Assembly: GCA_964625525.1 (NCBI GenBank) | Contig: CAZVEE010000005.1 | Coordinates: 10,998 to 74,997 of the forward strand | Direction: 5' to 3' | Source: CAZVEE01 sp964625525 | GTDB lineage: Bacteria > Pseudomonadota > Alphaproteobacteria > JAJFIK01 | Length of the DNA: 64,000 nucleotides | Shown: piece by piece, positions 8,781 through 16,797 of the stretch | How the letters are laid out: each line of letters starts with the position of its first letter | How positions within the stretch are numbered: position 1 is the first letter of the stretch | Made by a program: the position numbers and the translations under genes | Notes under the pieces: model-generated | What the model was told of the DNA's origin: nothing | The model's database searches: none | Seen by the model: the letters and a program-made list of their open reading frames with translations, nothing else

Positions 8781-9644
8781 GTGCAGACGAGAACCGGTTG
8801 GATGGCGCGTGTCGCGGTGTTGGCGCTGATGGGTGCGCTCGGGGCCTGTGCTAGTGGCGTCGCCCGGCTGGGCGCGGGCCCTGACGCGGGGATCACGGTG
8901 ACGGATGCCGCGCTTGGGTCTGGGCTCGAAGCTCAGCTGAACAGCCGCGCAGAAGCCCGCATGGCCGCCGCGCTGGGCACGGCGCTGATGAGTTCTCAGG
9001 CGCTGGCGTCGGCGTCCTGGGGCGAGGCGCGCTCCGGGCTCGGCGATCTGAAAGGCGCCGTGCGGGTCGGGCCGCCCTTCCTGCGCGGCCTCCAAACAGC
9101 GTCGGGCGCGGTGCTGGAAGCCCCCCTCGACCTCAACACCGATTTTGGGCTTGAGCCCCTGCGCGAGGCCAAGGTGACCACGGTCAATGCCAATGTGCGC
9201 CTTGGGCCCGATACCGACTATCCGCGCGTTGCAACGCTGCCCAAGGGCACGCCCGTCACGGCCCATGCCAAAGTGGACAAGGCGGACTGGGTGCTGATTG
9301 CCCTTGCCGGCGCCGATGCACCGACCGAAGAGCGGCTGTTGGGTTATCTCTACCGCCCGCTCCTGGCCGAGCCGCCGAAGGCGCGCGAATCCGAACCCGA
9401 AGGCGAGGGCGAGGGCTATCGCCTCGTTGGCGGTGAAACCTTTGCCCGCCGGGACGGCAGCGAGGCGTTCGATCTCGATCTGGCCCTGGCGGGCGGGGCG
9501 GCCGAGCGCCCGGCCGTGTGCCGCTCCTTTGAGCAGAAAGTCGCGGCCACGGACGGCACCAGCCATGTATGGTCGGGGACCGCGTGCCGCATTGGGCCGC
9601 AACGCTGGCGTGTTATAGACAATCCGGTAGGGTTTGGATCCTAG
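8781..9644 (+). CDS. SH3-domain lipoprotein
   Basis: A 287-residue predicted lipoprotein with lipobox LGAC about residue 22. Residues 135-205 look like a bacterial SH3 domain (VTTVNANVRLGPDTDYPRV, then a WVLIAL strand), a fold that commonly binds peptidoglycan or cell-wall peptides. The C-terminal 65 residues contain paired cysteines (CRSFEQ and GTACRIG) in a surface-antigen-like module. The start is GTG with GAGGAGGG 7 nt upstream. It stands alone, divergent from the DUF1214 operon. Envelope location is inferred from the signal; the exact role is unknown. Confidence 0.7.
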   Translation: MQTRTGWMARVAVLALMGALGACASGVARLGAGPDAGITVTDAALGSGLEAQLNSRAEARMAAALGTALMSSQALASASWGEARSGLGDLKGAVRVGPPFLRGLQTASGAVLEAPLDLNTDFGLEPLREAKVTTVNANVRLGPDTDYPRVATLPKGTPVTAHAKVDKADWVLIALAGADAPTEERLLGYLYRPLLAEPPKARESEPEGEGEGYRLVGGETFARRDGSEAFDLDLALAGGAAERPAVCRSFEQKVAATDGTSHVWSGTACRIGPQRWRVIDNPVGFGS

Positions 9645-9689
9645 AGCCGTGGCCATCAAAGCCAGATCATTGAACCGGCTTTCGGTCGC

Positions 9690-9747
9690 TGGTTTGGCGC
9701 GCTTTCCGGGCGGAAAACCGCACACACGTGTCCTGAAAGCGCCCTAG
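9690..9747. repeat. 58-bp palindromic dispersed repeat, copy A
   Basis: This intergenic stretch is 54/58 identical to 58193-58250. Its ends are inverted (GCGCTTTC ... GAAAGCGC), so a transcript could fold into a hairpin. It contains CACGTG near the middle. It resembles the short REP-like intergenic repeats common in alphaproteobacteria. Confidence 0.85.
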
Positions 9748-9792
9748 GGGCCGCCGCCAGTCATGATCACCAGCACCGGAGGGAACCCGGAC

Positions 9793-9960
9793 ATGATGAA
9801 CACGCAGGATTCCTCGGGCTATGGTGTGGGGCTTGCCGTCGGCCTGTGCGCGGGCGTGGTGTTCGGCTTTGTGCTCAGCAATGCCATGATCGGCATCGGC
9901 CTTGGCGTTGTCCTGGGGCTGGTGATCGGCTTTGTGTATGACCGGTTAGCGCCGCGCTGA
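9793..9960 (+). CDS. Small glycine-rich membrane protein
   Basis: A 55-residue protein with two closely spaced hydrophobic segments (residues about 12-30 and 33-50) rich in Gly and Val, ending in FVYDRLAPR. The ATG at 9793 has GGAGGG 9 nt upstream; an in-frame ATG at 9763 has no good ribosome site. I do not recognise a family. The GxxxG-rich hairpin is reminiscent of small proteins that oligomerise in the inner membrane. It converges on the PBP1A gene with only 4 bp between the stops. Confidence 0.6.
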   Translation: MMNTQDSSGYGVGLAVGLCAGVVFGFVLSNAMIGIGLGVVLGLVIGFVYDRLAPR

Positions 9961-9964
9961 GGCG

Positions 9965-12064
9965 TTAAAACGGCCACCAGCCGCGCCGCTCGCCCCGCGC
10001 GGTTTGCGGATCGTAGCGGTCCGCGTCCCAGCCGTCCGGGTCCTCGTCCGGCGTCGCGCCGCGCTCGCGGGAAAAGCGATCCTCGTCCCGTGCGAAGCGG
10101 CCATCCCGTCTGTGCGGCCGGTCGATATCCCGCCCGTCCTGAATGGCAAGCAGGCGATTTTCCAGCCGGGTCAGAAAGGCGATCATTTCATCACTGTGGA
10201 AGCGATCCGGCCCTGTCGGCGTCATGCCCGGCACCGCCCGCACGGGCAGATCCGCATGCGCCGGCGTCATCATCGCCGCCCAGATCTGCGCCGGCAGCGA
10301 GCCGCCGGTGACCCCGGCCGTGGGGCTGGAATCGTCATTACCGACCCAAACCCCTGTCAAGTAATGCCCGGTGAAGCCGACAAAGACCGAATCGCGGCCC
10401 TCTTGGCTGGTGCCGGTCTTGCCCGCCACCGGATGGCCCTCGATGCGTGCGCGTCCGCCGGTGCCTTCTTCCACCGCCCGGTAGAGCATCTGCGTCATGG
10501 CGATGGCGTTGCGTCGGTCGATAACCCGCTCGGGCGCCGGTGCCTCATGCTCGTACAGCACCGTTCCGTCCACGGTGGAAATCCGCGCGATCATGTAAGG
10601 CTCGGCCGCCAGGCCCGTGCGCGCAAACGGCAGGTAAGCGCCCGCAAGATCCGTGAGCGTCACTTCCGCAGCGCCCAGAGCAATGGCTCGGTTGTTCTCG
10701 ATGGGCGTATCAATACCCAGCCGGTAGGCGGTCTCAATGACATTCTCGCGGCCCACCTGTTCCGACAATTGCACCGCGACTGTATTCACCGACAGCGCCA
10801 GCGCTTGCGCCACGGACACGCGCCCACGATAAACACCGCCGTAGTTTTTCGGCGTCCAGTCGCCCACCTGCACCGGCTCATCAAAGCGCGGCTCGGATGG
10901 GGCAACGCCGTTTTCAAGGGCCGTGAGGTACACGAATGGTTTGAACGCCGAGCCTGGCTGGCGCATGGCCTGAGTGGCCCGGTTGAACTGGCTTTGCGCA
11001 TAGGCTCGCCCGCCCACCATGGCCCGTAGCGCGCCGTCATGGGCGAGGGTGACCGCGCTGGCTTCCCCCGCCTGGCGGTCTTCGCCTTGCGTATCCATGA
11101 CACCGGCCACCGCTTGTTCAGCCAGCGTCTGTAATTCCAGATCAAGGGTCGTCTCCACCACGATATCCGTGACCGGACGGCCGATATGATCTTCCGTCGC
11201 CGAAATGACCGCATCGACGAAGAAGCCGATATTGTCCGTTCCCGGTCGCTTGCTGGGTTCGGCCGGTTGCGCCAGGGCCTGTTGTTGTTGGCTGGCGGTG
11301 ATATAGCCTTCACTGCGCATATTGGCGAGCACCAGGCGTGCCCGCGCGCGCGCCTGTTCCAGATCCGCCGTGGGGGCAAAGCGCGAGGGCGCCTTAGGCA
11401 GGCTCGCGAGCATGGCCGCTTCCGCAAGCGTCACATCGCGCACCGGCTTGCCAAAGTAAAAACGGGCCGCCGCGTCCACGCCATAGGTGCCCGCGCCCAG
11501 ATAAATGCGATTCAGATAAAGCGTTAGAATGTCATTCTTCGACAGGTGTCGCTCCAGCCGGATCGCATAGATCAGTTCCGATAGCTTCCGCGTCAGCGTG
11601 CGCTCATTGGACAAGAACAGGTTCTTGGCCAATTGCTGCGTGATGGTAGAACCGCCCTGCACAAAGCGCCTCGCCTGGACGTTCACGACGACCGCGCGCG
11701 CCAGCCCCCAGGGATCAACGCCGTAATGGTCGTAAAAGCGCTGGTCCTCGATGGCGAGGAAAGCCTCCACCAGATGGTCGGGCAGGTCCTCCACTTCCAC
11801 CAGATCGCCGTAGAAGCTGCCGCGAATCGCGAGCACTTCACCGTGCGTGTCGCGCAGCGTGTAGCTGGGCTCGCGCTCCACCGCCAGCAAAGCGGTGCGA
11901 TCAAGCGCTGGCATGGTGGCCAGATAGACCATCAACACGATAAAGGCGGCGCAGATCCCCAGCAGCGCCCCCAGGCGCCAGGTCACCGCCCACACACCCG
12001 CCCCCAGGCGCGCGCTCCAATGAGGCGTGTCGTCGTCGAAGGGCTCGTGTGGCGGCGGCGTCAT
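9965..12064 (-). CDS. Penicillin-binding protein 1A family (glycosyltransferase/transpeptidase)
   Basis: A 699-residue bifunctional peptidoglycan synthase. One membrane helix lies near residues 28-50. The GT51 glycosyltransferase domain follows with EDQRFYDHYGVD (catalytic Glu about 106), GGSTITQQLAKN and RKLSELIYAIRLE. The transpeptidase domain carries SAFKPF (SxxK), SVNTVAV (SxN) and KTGTSQ (KTG). It polymerises glycan strands and cross-links stem peptides in the periplasm. It is somewhat shorter than classical PBP1A (about 800 residues), lacking a large insert, which suits the PbpC/PBP1A-like class. The C-terminal 60 residues are charged, rich in Arg and Asp, and possibly disordered. No operon partner; divergent from the YcgN-like gene. 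Confidence 0.93.
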   Translation of the reverse strand: MTPPPHEPFDDDTPHWSARLGAGVWAVTWRLGALLGICAAFIVLMVYLATMPALDRTALLAVEREPSYTLRDTHGEVLAIRGSFYGDLVEVEDLPDHLVEAFLAIEDQRFYDHYGVDPWGLARAVVVNVQARRFVQGGSTITQQLAKNLFLSNERTLTRKLSELIYAIRLERHLSKNDILTLYLNRIYLGAGTYGVDAAARFYFGKPVRDVTLAEAAMLASLPKAPSRFAPTADLEQARARARLVLANMRSEGYITASQQQQALAQPAEPSKRPGTDNIGFFVDAVISATEDHIGRPVTDIVVETTLDLELQTLAEQAVAGVMDTQGEDRQAGEASAVTLAHDGALRAMVGGRAYAQSQFNRATQAMRQPGSAFKPFVYLTALENGVAPSEPRFDEPVQVGDWTPKNYGGVYRGRVSVAQALALSVNTVAVQLSEQVGRENVIETAYRLGIDTPIENNRAIALGAAEVTLTDLAGAYLPFARTGLAAEPYMIARISTVDGTVLYEHEAPAPERVIDRRNAIAMTQMLYRAVEEGTGGRARIEGHPVAGKTGTSQEGRDSVFVGFTGHYLTGVWVGNDDSSPTAGVTGGSLPAQIWAAMMTPAHADLPVRAVPGMTPTGPDRFHSDEMIAFLTRLENRLLAIQDGRDIDRPHRRDGRFARDEDRFSRERGATPDEDPDGWDADRYDPQTARGERRGWWPF

Positions 12065-12210
12065 GGGTGGCCTCGCGAGGGCTGGACGGGCGGCTCAAGC
12101 CGCTGGGGCGCAAAGCGCGGATGACTCTGGGATACCAGGGGGATATACGGGGAACAATTCGGCATCAATACGGCGCGCAGGGTCCGCGCGTCCTGGAGCG
12201 CATCCCGGTC

Positions 12211-12726
12211 ATGACAGTCACCCCTTTCTGGCGGCACAAACCGCTGTCGCGCCTGACCCAGGCGGAATGGGAATCCCTGTGCGACGGCTGCGCCAAATGC
12301 TGTCTTTTGAAGCTCGAAGACGATGAGCCGGAGCCGGGCGAGGAGCCTCTGACCGCCTATACTCAGGTGGCCTGCCAGCTTCTGGATCTGGGAACCTGCC
12401 GGTGTACGGATTATCTGCGCCGGGCGCGTCGCGTCCCGGACTGTATCGTTCTGAGACCGGATAATCTGGATCAGGTCGCCCACTGGCTGCCGGGGACCTG
12501 TGCCTATCGTCTGCTCCATGAGGGCCAGGACCTGCCTTGGTGGCATCCTCTGATCAGTGGCGAACAGGGTTTGGTGCACCGCATCGGCGTCAGCCTGCGC
12601 GGCGCTATGGTGCCTGAAGAGGCGGTCGCGGCGGAAGATCTAGAGGATTACATTATCCCCCAGGCGCGAATCGACAGCGCCCCAGCGAGCCCCGCGGATG
12701 TGGATGAGATAGACGATCGCCTCTAA
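12211..12726 (+). CDS. YcgN-like cysteine-cluster protein (UPF0260)
   Basis: A 171-residue cytoplasmic protein of the UPF0260/YcgN family (YkgJ cysteine cluster). Cysteines occur as CDGCAKCC near residue 26, then CQLLDLGTCRCTDY, then DCIVL, and finally GTCAYRLL, a pattern thought to bind zinc or an iron-sulfur centre. WHPLISG and VHRIGVS near the C-terminus are also family features. The start at 12211 gives the normal family N-terminus (TPFWRHKPLSRLTQAEWESL); longer frames reach back to 12049 but would overlap the divergent PBP1A start. The ribosome site is only moderate. Function is not established. Confidence 0.85.
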   Translation: MTVTPFWRHKPLSRLTQAEWESLCDGCAKCCLLKLEDDEPEPGEEPLTAYTQVACQLLDLGTCRCTDYLRRARRVPDCIVLRPDNLDQVAHWLPGTCAYRLLHEGQDLPWWHPLISGEQGLVHRIGVSLRGAMVPEEAVAAEDLEDYIIPQARIDSAPASPADVDEIDDRL

Positions 12727-12751
12727 GCGACGACAATTGCATTCGTCGCAT

Positions 12752-12802
12752 CCTGTCCGCCATCGGCCGAAAAAGTGTCCGCTGGCGGACACTTCGGACA
12801 GG
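12752..12802. promoter_or_regulatory. Nested inverted repeats (candidate operator)
   Basis: The inner element is a perfect 10-bp inverted repeat, AAGTGTCCGC / GCGGACACTT, with a 2-bp centre (12773-12794). An outer pair, CCTGTCCG (12752-12759) and CGGACAGG (12795-12802), flanks it. All four arms share TGTCCG. It lies between the YcgN-like gene and the CII-like regulator gene. There is no T tract, so an operator is more likely than a terminator. Confidence 0.55.
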
Positions 12803-12969
12803 TCCCCGTTACTCTCAGGGCACAGCCGTGCACAGTCGGCGGAAAGTCTTCATGATTTCGCTGTTTCCTTGTCAAAGGCGCGTTTAAGTAAGATGCGGGC
12901 CTGTCAAATGGGGTCCGGATCACGGGCCCGGAGTTGACTGGGCCGCAGAGGAGGGAGTGTCAGCGCATC

Positions 12970-13440
12970 ATGGGGGACACGAACAAGGATTTCGCCACGC
13001 TGCTCTACAAACTCCTCATCGTTGAGGACGTGCAGAGCGTCAAGCAGGTCGCCGCGGCTCTCGGCATGAAGGAACAGTCTTTGTACAGCCGATTGTACGG
13101 GCGCGTGCGCTTCTCCGTGGAGGAGGCACGCCAGGTGCTGCGTATTCTCAATGATGTGCGGGTTGCGGATTATTTCCTCGAAGACTCGCCGTTTGTCGCC
13201 GTAGAGCGTGCCGAAGGCGTGGAGCGGGCGGCCGAGGATGTGCGCAGCCAGGCGAGCACCACCCTGTTCGATGTGACTGACCTGATGCGTGAGGTGGAGA
13301 TTTCGCTCTCCGATGACGGGCGGATCGACCACCGGGAAAAGGTGCGCATTGAGGAGCGCCTGCAAGAGGCCGAACGCTCGCTGACGGCATTGCGCAACAC
13401 CGTCAAGTCCATCGGGCATAAGGCGGCCACCAGTACCTGA
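12970..13440 (+). CDS. CII-like (Phage_CP76-type) DNA-binding regulator
   Basis: A 156-residue protein. Residues 10-65 contain a helix-turn-helix-like stretch (SVKQVAAALGMKEQSLYSRLY) followed by FSVEEARQVLRI, resembling the Phage_CP76 regulatory CII family. The C-terminal half is a charged helix with a likely coiled coil (EKVRIEERLQEAERSLTALR). Such genes occur as chromosomal regulators in alphaproteobacteria without other phage genes, and none are seen here. The ATG at 12970 is preceded by GGAGGG 14 nt upstream, longer than usual; a TTG at 12934 is an alternative. The nested inverted repeats at 12752-12802 could be its own operator. Target genes unknown. Confidence 0.6.
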   Translation: MGDTNKDFATLLYKLLIVEDVQSVKQVAAALGMKEQSLYSRLYGRVRFSVEEARQVLRILNDVRVADYFLEDSPFVAVERAEGVERAAEDVRSQASTTLFDVTDLMREVEISLSDDGRIDHREKVRIEERLQEAERSLTALRNTVKSIGHKAATST

Positions 13441-13514
13441 CCCAGGGCCGGTGCGCCGTCATCACGCAACCCTGAGAGGTCCGTGCGACTGTGCGGCACT
13501 CGCCTTATGCGCCG

Positions 13515-13530
13515 TTCAGCTTAAATTCAG
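13515..13530 (+). promoter_or_regulatory. TTCAG direct repeat, likely OmpR-type response regulator site
   Basis: Two TTCAG half-sites begin exactly 11 bp apart (13515-13519 and 13526-13530), the spacing used by OmpR/PhoB-family regulators. They lie about 30 bp before the PepSY gene that heads the regulator-kinase cluster, which suggests autoregulation by the regulator at 13962-14651. Confidence 0.45.
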
Positions 13531-13556
13531 GCTGAGGTAAATACACAAGGCGAGCT

Positions 13557-13919
13557 ATGATGATTGTACAGCGCCTGATATGCGGACTGGTCGCGGCGAT
13601 ATGCGCCGGTCTGCTCTTTTTTGCCGTGCCGCCCCACGCCAGCGGTGGTCTGACGGGGGTGAGCCTGGCCGAGGCCGCGCGCCGTGACGACGAGCGTATT
13701 CCCAATCAAATCCGCCGCGGCGAGCTGGTTCCCATGGAACAAGTCGTCCGGCGCATTCGCCGCACGACCGACGGGCGCCTTCTCGACGCCACGTTGGATC
13801 GCAGACGCATGCACTATCGCATCCGTTGGTTGCGCAACAATGGCGAAGTGCAGCTTTACATTGTCGATGCTCGCACCGGGCGGATCCTCTCTGTGCGCCG
13901 TGGCGGCCGTGGGTACTGA
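13557..13919 (+). CDS. Exported PepSY-like protein
   Basis: A 120-residue protein with a signal peptide (residues 1-29, cleavage expected after PPHASG or nearby). The mature part has one PepSY-like module: IRRGELVPMEQVVRRI, then LLDATLDRRRMHYRIRWL and LYIVDARTGRILSV. Small periplasmic PepSY proteins are commonly encoded with a PhoP/PhoQ-type pair and are thought to modulate the kinase. Its stop is 42 nt before the regulator start. In position it corresponds to the small periplasmic FeuN-type modulator known for FeuPQ, but I cannot show homology. Confidence 0.75.
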   Translation: MMIVQRLICGLVAAICAGLLFFAVPPHASGGLTGVSLAEAARRDDERIPNQIRRGELVPMEQVVRRIRRTTDGRLLDATLDRRRMHYRIRWLRNNGEVQLYIVDARTGRILSVRRGGRGY

Positions 13920-13961
13920 CCGCACTTCTGCTTGTCCGTGAAATGCCGGTATACTGATGCC

Positions 13962-14651
13962 ATGCGCGTTTTAGTCGTAGAAGACGAGCCCGCCCTAGCG
14001 CGGCAACTGGCAGACACCCTGGGCGAGGCCGGGTATGCGGTTGATTGTGCCCGCGACGGGGAAGAGGGCCATCATCTCGGCGATACCGAGCCTTATGACG
14101 CGGTGGTGCTCGATTTGGGCCTGCCCAAGCTAGACGGGGTGTCGGTGCTGGAGCGCTGGCGCCGGGATGGGCGCACTATGCCGGTGCTCATTCTCACCGC
14201 TCGGAACGAATGGCGTGACAAGGTCGCGGGCATCGATGCGGGGGCGGATGATTATGTCACCAAACCCTTCTACACCGAGGAGGTGCTCGCCCGCCTGCGG
14301 GCGCTATTGCGCCGGGCCGCCGGCCATGCCTCCGCCGAGATTACCTGCGGGGCGCTGCATCTGGACACGCGCACCGCGCGCCTGACCGTGGACGGACGGC
14401 CCGTCAAACTCACCTCGCTCGAATATCGGCTGATCTCCTACATGCTCCACCATAAGGGGCGGGTGGTCTCCCGCAGCGAGCTGGTGGAACACCTCTATGA
14501 TCAGGATTTCGACCGGGATTCAAACACGATCGAGGTGTTCGTGGGCCGACTGCGCCGCAAGCTCGGCTCGGATACTATTCGCACGGTGCGGGGACTTGGT
14601 TATGTGCTCGATGATCCACACTTAGATCAGTGTTCGGAGACTTCCGCGTGA
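13962..14651 (+). CDS. OmpR-family response regulator (FeuP/PhoP-like)
   Basis: A 229-residue two-domain regulator. The receiver domain (residues 1-115) has the acidic pocket (VVEDEP), phospho-acceptor Asp in VVLDLGLPKLDG, Thr in LILTAR and Lys in YVTKPF. The C-terminal winged helix (about 125-222) ends with the wing GRLRRKLGSDTIRTVRGLGYVL. The ATG at 13962 gives the canonical MRVLVVEDE start; an upstream GTG in frame is unlikely. It is co-transcribed with the PepSY gene and overlaps the kinase by 4 bp (GTGA). Gene order (this pair, then ccmI) matches feuPQ-cycHJKL of rhizobia. Confidence 0.92.
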   Translation: MRVLVVEDEPALARQLADTLGEAGYAVDCARDGEEGHHLGDTEPYDAVVLDLGLPKLDGVSVLERWRRDGRTMPVLILTARNEWRDKVAGIDAGADDYVTKPFYTEEVLARLRALLRRAAGHASAEITCGALHLDTRTARLTVDGRPVKLTSLEYRLISYMLHHKGRVVSRSELVEHLYDQDFDRDSNTIEVFVGRLRRKLGSDTIRTVRGLGYVLDDPHLDQCSETSA

Positions 14652-16045
14652 CGCCCCTGCGCTCCTTGTCCATGCGCCTGGTGGCGGGCGCGTTGCTCTG
14701 GTGTATGGCGGCGTTCATTGTCGGGGGCCTGGTGCTCGCGTCCTTGTTCAAAAGTGCGGTGGAACGGGCACTGGATGAACGTTTGCAGGTCATCGCCGAT
14801 ACCGTGACCAGCCTGGCAACGGTGCGTGCTAATGGCGATGTGGGCCTGCGCCGTCCGCTCTCGGACAATCGCTTTGACCGCGTGTTTTCCGGCTGGTACT
14901 GGCAGATCGATGTGCCGGCTCATGCGGGGGAGCGGGCGCGGGTTCTGGCGCACTCCCGCTCCCTGTGGGACGCGGAGCTGGACTTGCCGGCGCCGGCCCG
15001 GGCCGCACCGGATGCCTTTGAGGACCGGCGTCTCGTGGGCGGGCCGGACGGTCAGACATTGCGCGCGCTCTCCCGGCCCGTGGGGCTGTTGGGGGCGGAC
15101 CGGCGCTTTCGCCTGACGGTCGCGGCCGATGTGAGTGGCATGCATCAGGAGATCGCGGGCTTTAACACCACGCTCTGGTGGTCGCTGGGGCTGATGGGCG
15201 CGGTGTTGATCGTCACCTTGCTGATACAGGTGCGCATCGGCCTGTCGCCCTTGGGCGAAGTGCGCCGGGGGCTCACGGCGGTGCGCTCCGGCGAGGCCCA
15301 GCGCCTGACCGGTCATTTCCCGCTGGAAATCGAGCCACTCGCGCAAGAAGTCAATCGTCTGCTCGATCACAACCGTGCCGTGGTAGAGCGGGCACGCACA
15401 CAAGTGGGCAATCTCGCCCACGCCCTCAAGACGCCGCTGAGTGTTCTGTCCAACGCCTCCAAGACGGAAGCGGGTCTGTTGGGGCCTATGGTCGGCGAAC
15501 AGACCGGCGTCATGCGCGCCCAGGTGGAGCGCTATCTGGCCCGCGCCCGCACCGCCGCCTCGGCCGAAGTGCTGGGTGCGCGCTCGCCCGTGCGACCGGT
15601 CATCGAGGATATTGTTCGGACCCTGTCGAAGATTAATCGCGAGCGCGGGCTGAGCGTCGAGATTGACGTGCCCGAGCAACTGCTGTTCCGGGGAGAGCGG
15701 GCGGACCTGGAAGAGATCGCCGGTAACTTGTTGGACAACGCCTTTAAATGGGCGCGTGGCCGCATCCGGGTCGGGCTGCGCAGCGCTGATGTGGCGGGCT
15801 CGGCGGAAGGGAACGAGGCGACGGCCTTCCTGCGTCTGGCGGTCGGTGATGACGGGCCCGGCCTGCCCGTGGACTGCCGCGAGCAGGCACTGCGGCGGGG
15901 TGCGCGCCTTGATGAGACGGTGCCGGGATCGGGCCTCGGCCTCTCCATCGTCGGCGACATTGTTGACGCCTATCGCGGTCATCTGGCCCTGGAGGAGTCC
16001 GCGCTTGGGGGGCTGGAGGCGGTCGTTATGTTGCCGCGCGCCTGA
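14648..16045 (+). CDS. Sensor histidine kinase (FeuQ/PhoQ-like)
   Basis: A 465-residue inner-membrane kinase. Two membrane helices (about residues 10-32 and 170-193) enclose a periplasmic sensor domain of about 135 residues. A HAMP-like linker leads to the H-box LAHALKTPLSVLSN (phospho-His), a form typical of the PhoQ/FeuQ group, then the N box (LLDNAFKWA), G1 (DDGPG) and G2 (GSGLGLSIV). The GTG at 14648 overlaps the regulator stop and has CGGAG about 8 nt upstream. It probably phosphorylates the preceding regulator. Signal unknown; in FeuPQ systems links to iron, osmolarity and glucan export have been reported. Confidence 0.9.
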   Translation: MTPLRSLSMRLVAGALLWCMAAFIVGGLVLASLFKSAVERALDERLQVIADTVTSLATVRANGDVGLRRPLSDNRFDRVFSGWYWQIDVPAHAGERARVLAHSRSLWDAELDLPAPARAAPDAFEDRRLVGGPDGQTLRALSRPVGLLGADRRFRLTVAADVSGMHQEIAGFNTTLWWSLGLMGAVLIVTLLIQVRIGLSPLGEVRRGLTAVRSGEAQRLTGHFPLEIEPLAQEVNRLLDHNRAVVERARTQVGNLAHALKTPLSVLSNASKTEAGLLGPMVGEQTGVMRAQVERYLARARTAASAEVLGARSPVRPVIEDIVRTLSKINRERGLSVEIDVPEQLLFRGERADLEEIAGNLLDNAFKWARGRIRVGLRSADVAGSAEGNEATAFLRLAVGDDGPGLPVDCREQALRRGARLDETVPGSGLGLSIVGDIVDAYRGHLALEESALGGLEAVVMLPRA

Positions 16046-16131
16046 GCGGCCGCGGCTTTGCCTTCGGCGGCTTTGACAATCGGCCTGTTCACCCCGATAT
16101 CTCTCGCCAAGATCCAGAAGGCGAGGACCCC

Positions 16132-16797
16132 ATGGCCCAGGATACCCCGACAGCGCTCGAAAGCCGCGAGCGGGCGGATGACGCGCGGCTGCACTCGCCC
16201 TCGGCGGCGCGGAACAAAGAGCCGGTGCTGGCGGTCCTGCGCGCCCATCTGCCGGTCGGTGCCCGGGTGCTGGAAGTGGGCAGTGGGACGGGCGAGCACG
16301 CGGTGCATTTCGCCGCGCATTTGGACCGGGTCGTCTGGCAGCCCAGCGAACAAGACCCGGACGCGTTCGCCAGCACCGCCGCCTGGGTGACCCATGCGGG
16401 TCTTGCGGGCTTGCGCCCACCAGTGCGGCTCGATGTGTGTGAGGCCCGCTGGCCCGTGGAAGACGACGCCCCATTCCAGGCGGTGCTGTCGCTGAACATG
16501 ATTCATATCGCCCCTTGGGCCGCTGCCGAAGGCCTGGTGGCCGGTGCCGCCCGGGTCCTTACACCCTCTGGTGCGCTTATGCTGTATGGGCCGTTTGCCA
16601 AAGGAGGCGTGCACAGCGCGCCCTCGAACGCCGCTTTTGATGAGAGTCTGAAGGCCCGCAATCCGGCCTGGGGTGTGCGTGATCTTGATCAGGTCGAGGC
16701 GCTGGCTCAGGCGCATGGCTTTGCCTTGCGCGCGGTGGTCAGCATGCCGGCGCATAATCTCACCGTGATTTTTCACAAAAGCGAAGGGACCGCGTGA
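16132..16797 (+). CDS. DUF938 SAM-dependent methyltransferase-like protein
   Basis: A 221-residue cytoplasmic protein of the DUF938 family, a class I methyltransferase fold. The SAM-binding loop is VLEVGSGTGEHAVHFA (about residues 46-61), followed by WQPSEQDPDA. SLNMIHIAPW forms the post-II/IV region, and LMLYGPFAKGG is family-specific. The N-terminal HSPSAARNKEPVLAVL is also diagnostic. The substrate is unknown. It overlaps the ccmI start by 4 bp (GTGATG region), so it is translationally coupled to the cytochrome c maturation genes, an insertion compared with the rhizobial order. Confidence 0.85.
   Translation: MAQDTPTALESRERADDARLHSPSAARNKEPVLAVLRAHLPVGARVLEVGSGTGEHAVHFAAHLDRVVWQPSEQDPDAFASTAAWVTHAGLAGLRPPVRLDVCEARWPVEDDAPFQAVLSLNMIHIAPWAAAEGLVAGAARVLTPSGALMLYGPFAKGGVHSAPSNAAFDESLKARNPAWGVRDLDQVEALAQAHGFALRAVVSMPAHNLTVIFHKSEGTA

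Noticed and set aside
12970..13440. CII-like regulator as evidence for a prophage
   Set aside because: No integrase, capsid, portal, lysis or attachment site is near; the flanking genes are housekeeping and envelope genes.
14627..16474. A 615-codon open frame antisense to the first kinase gene
   Set aside because: It mirrors the high-GC kinase and methyltransferase genes, is His/Arg/Gln-rich without any domain, and has no ribosome site. The sense frames carry clear kinase motifs.
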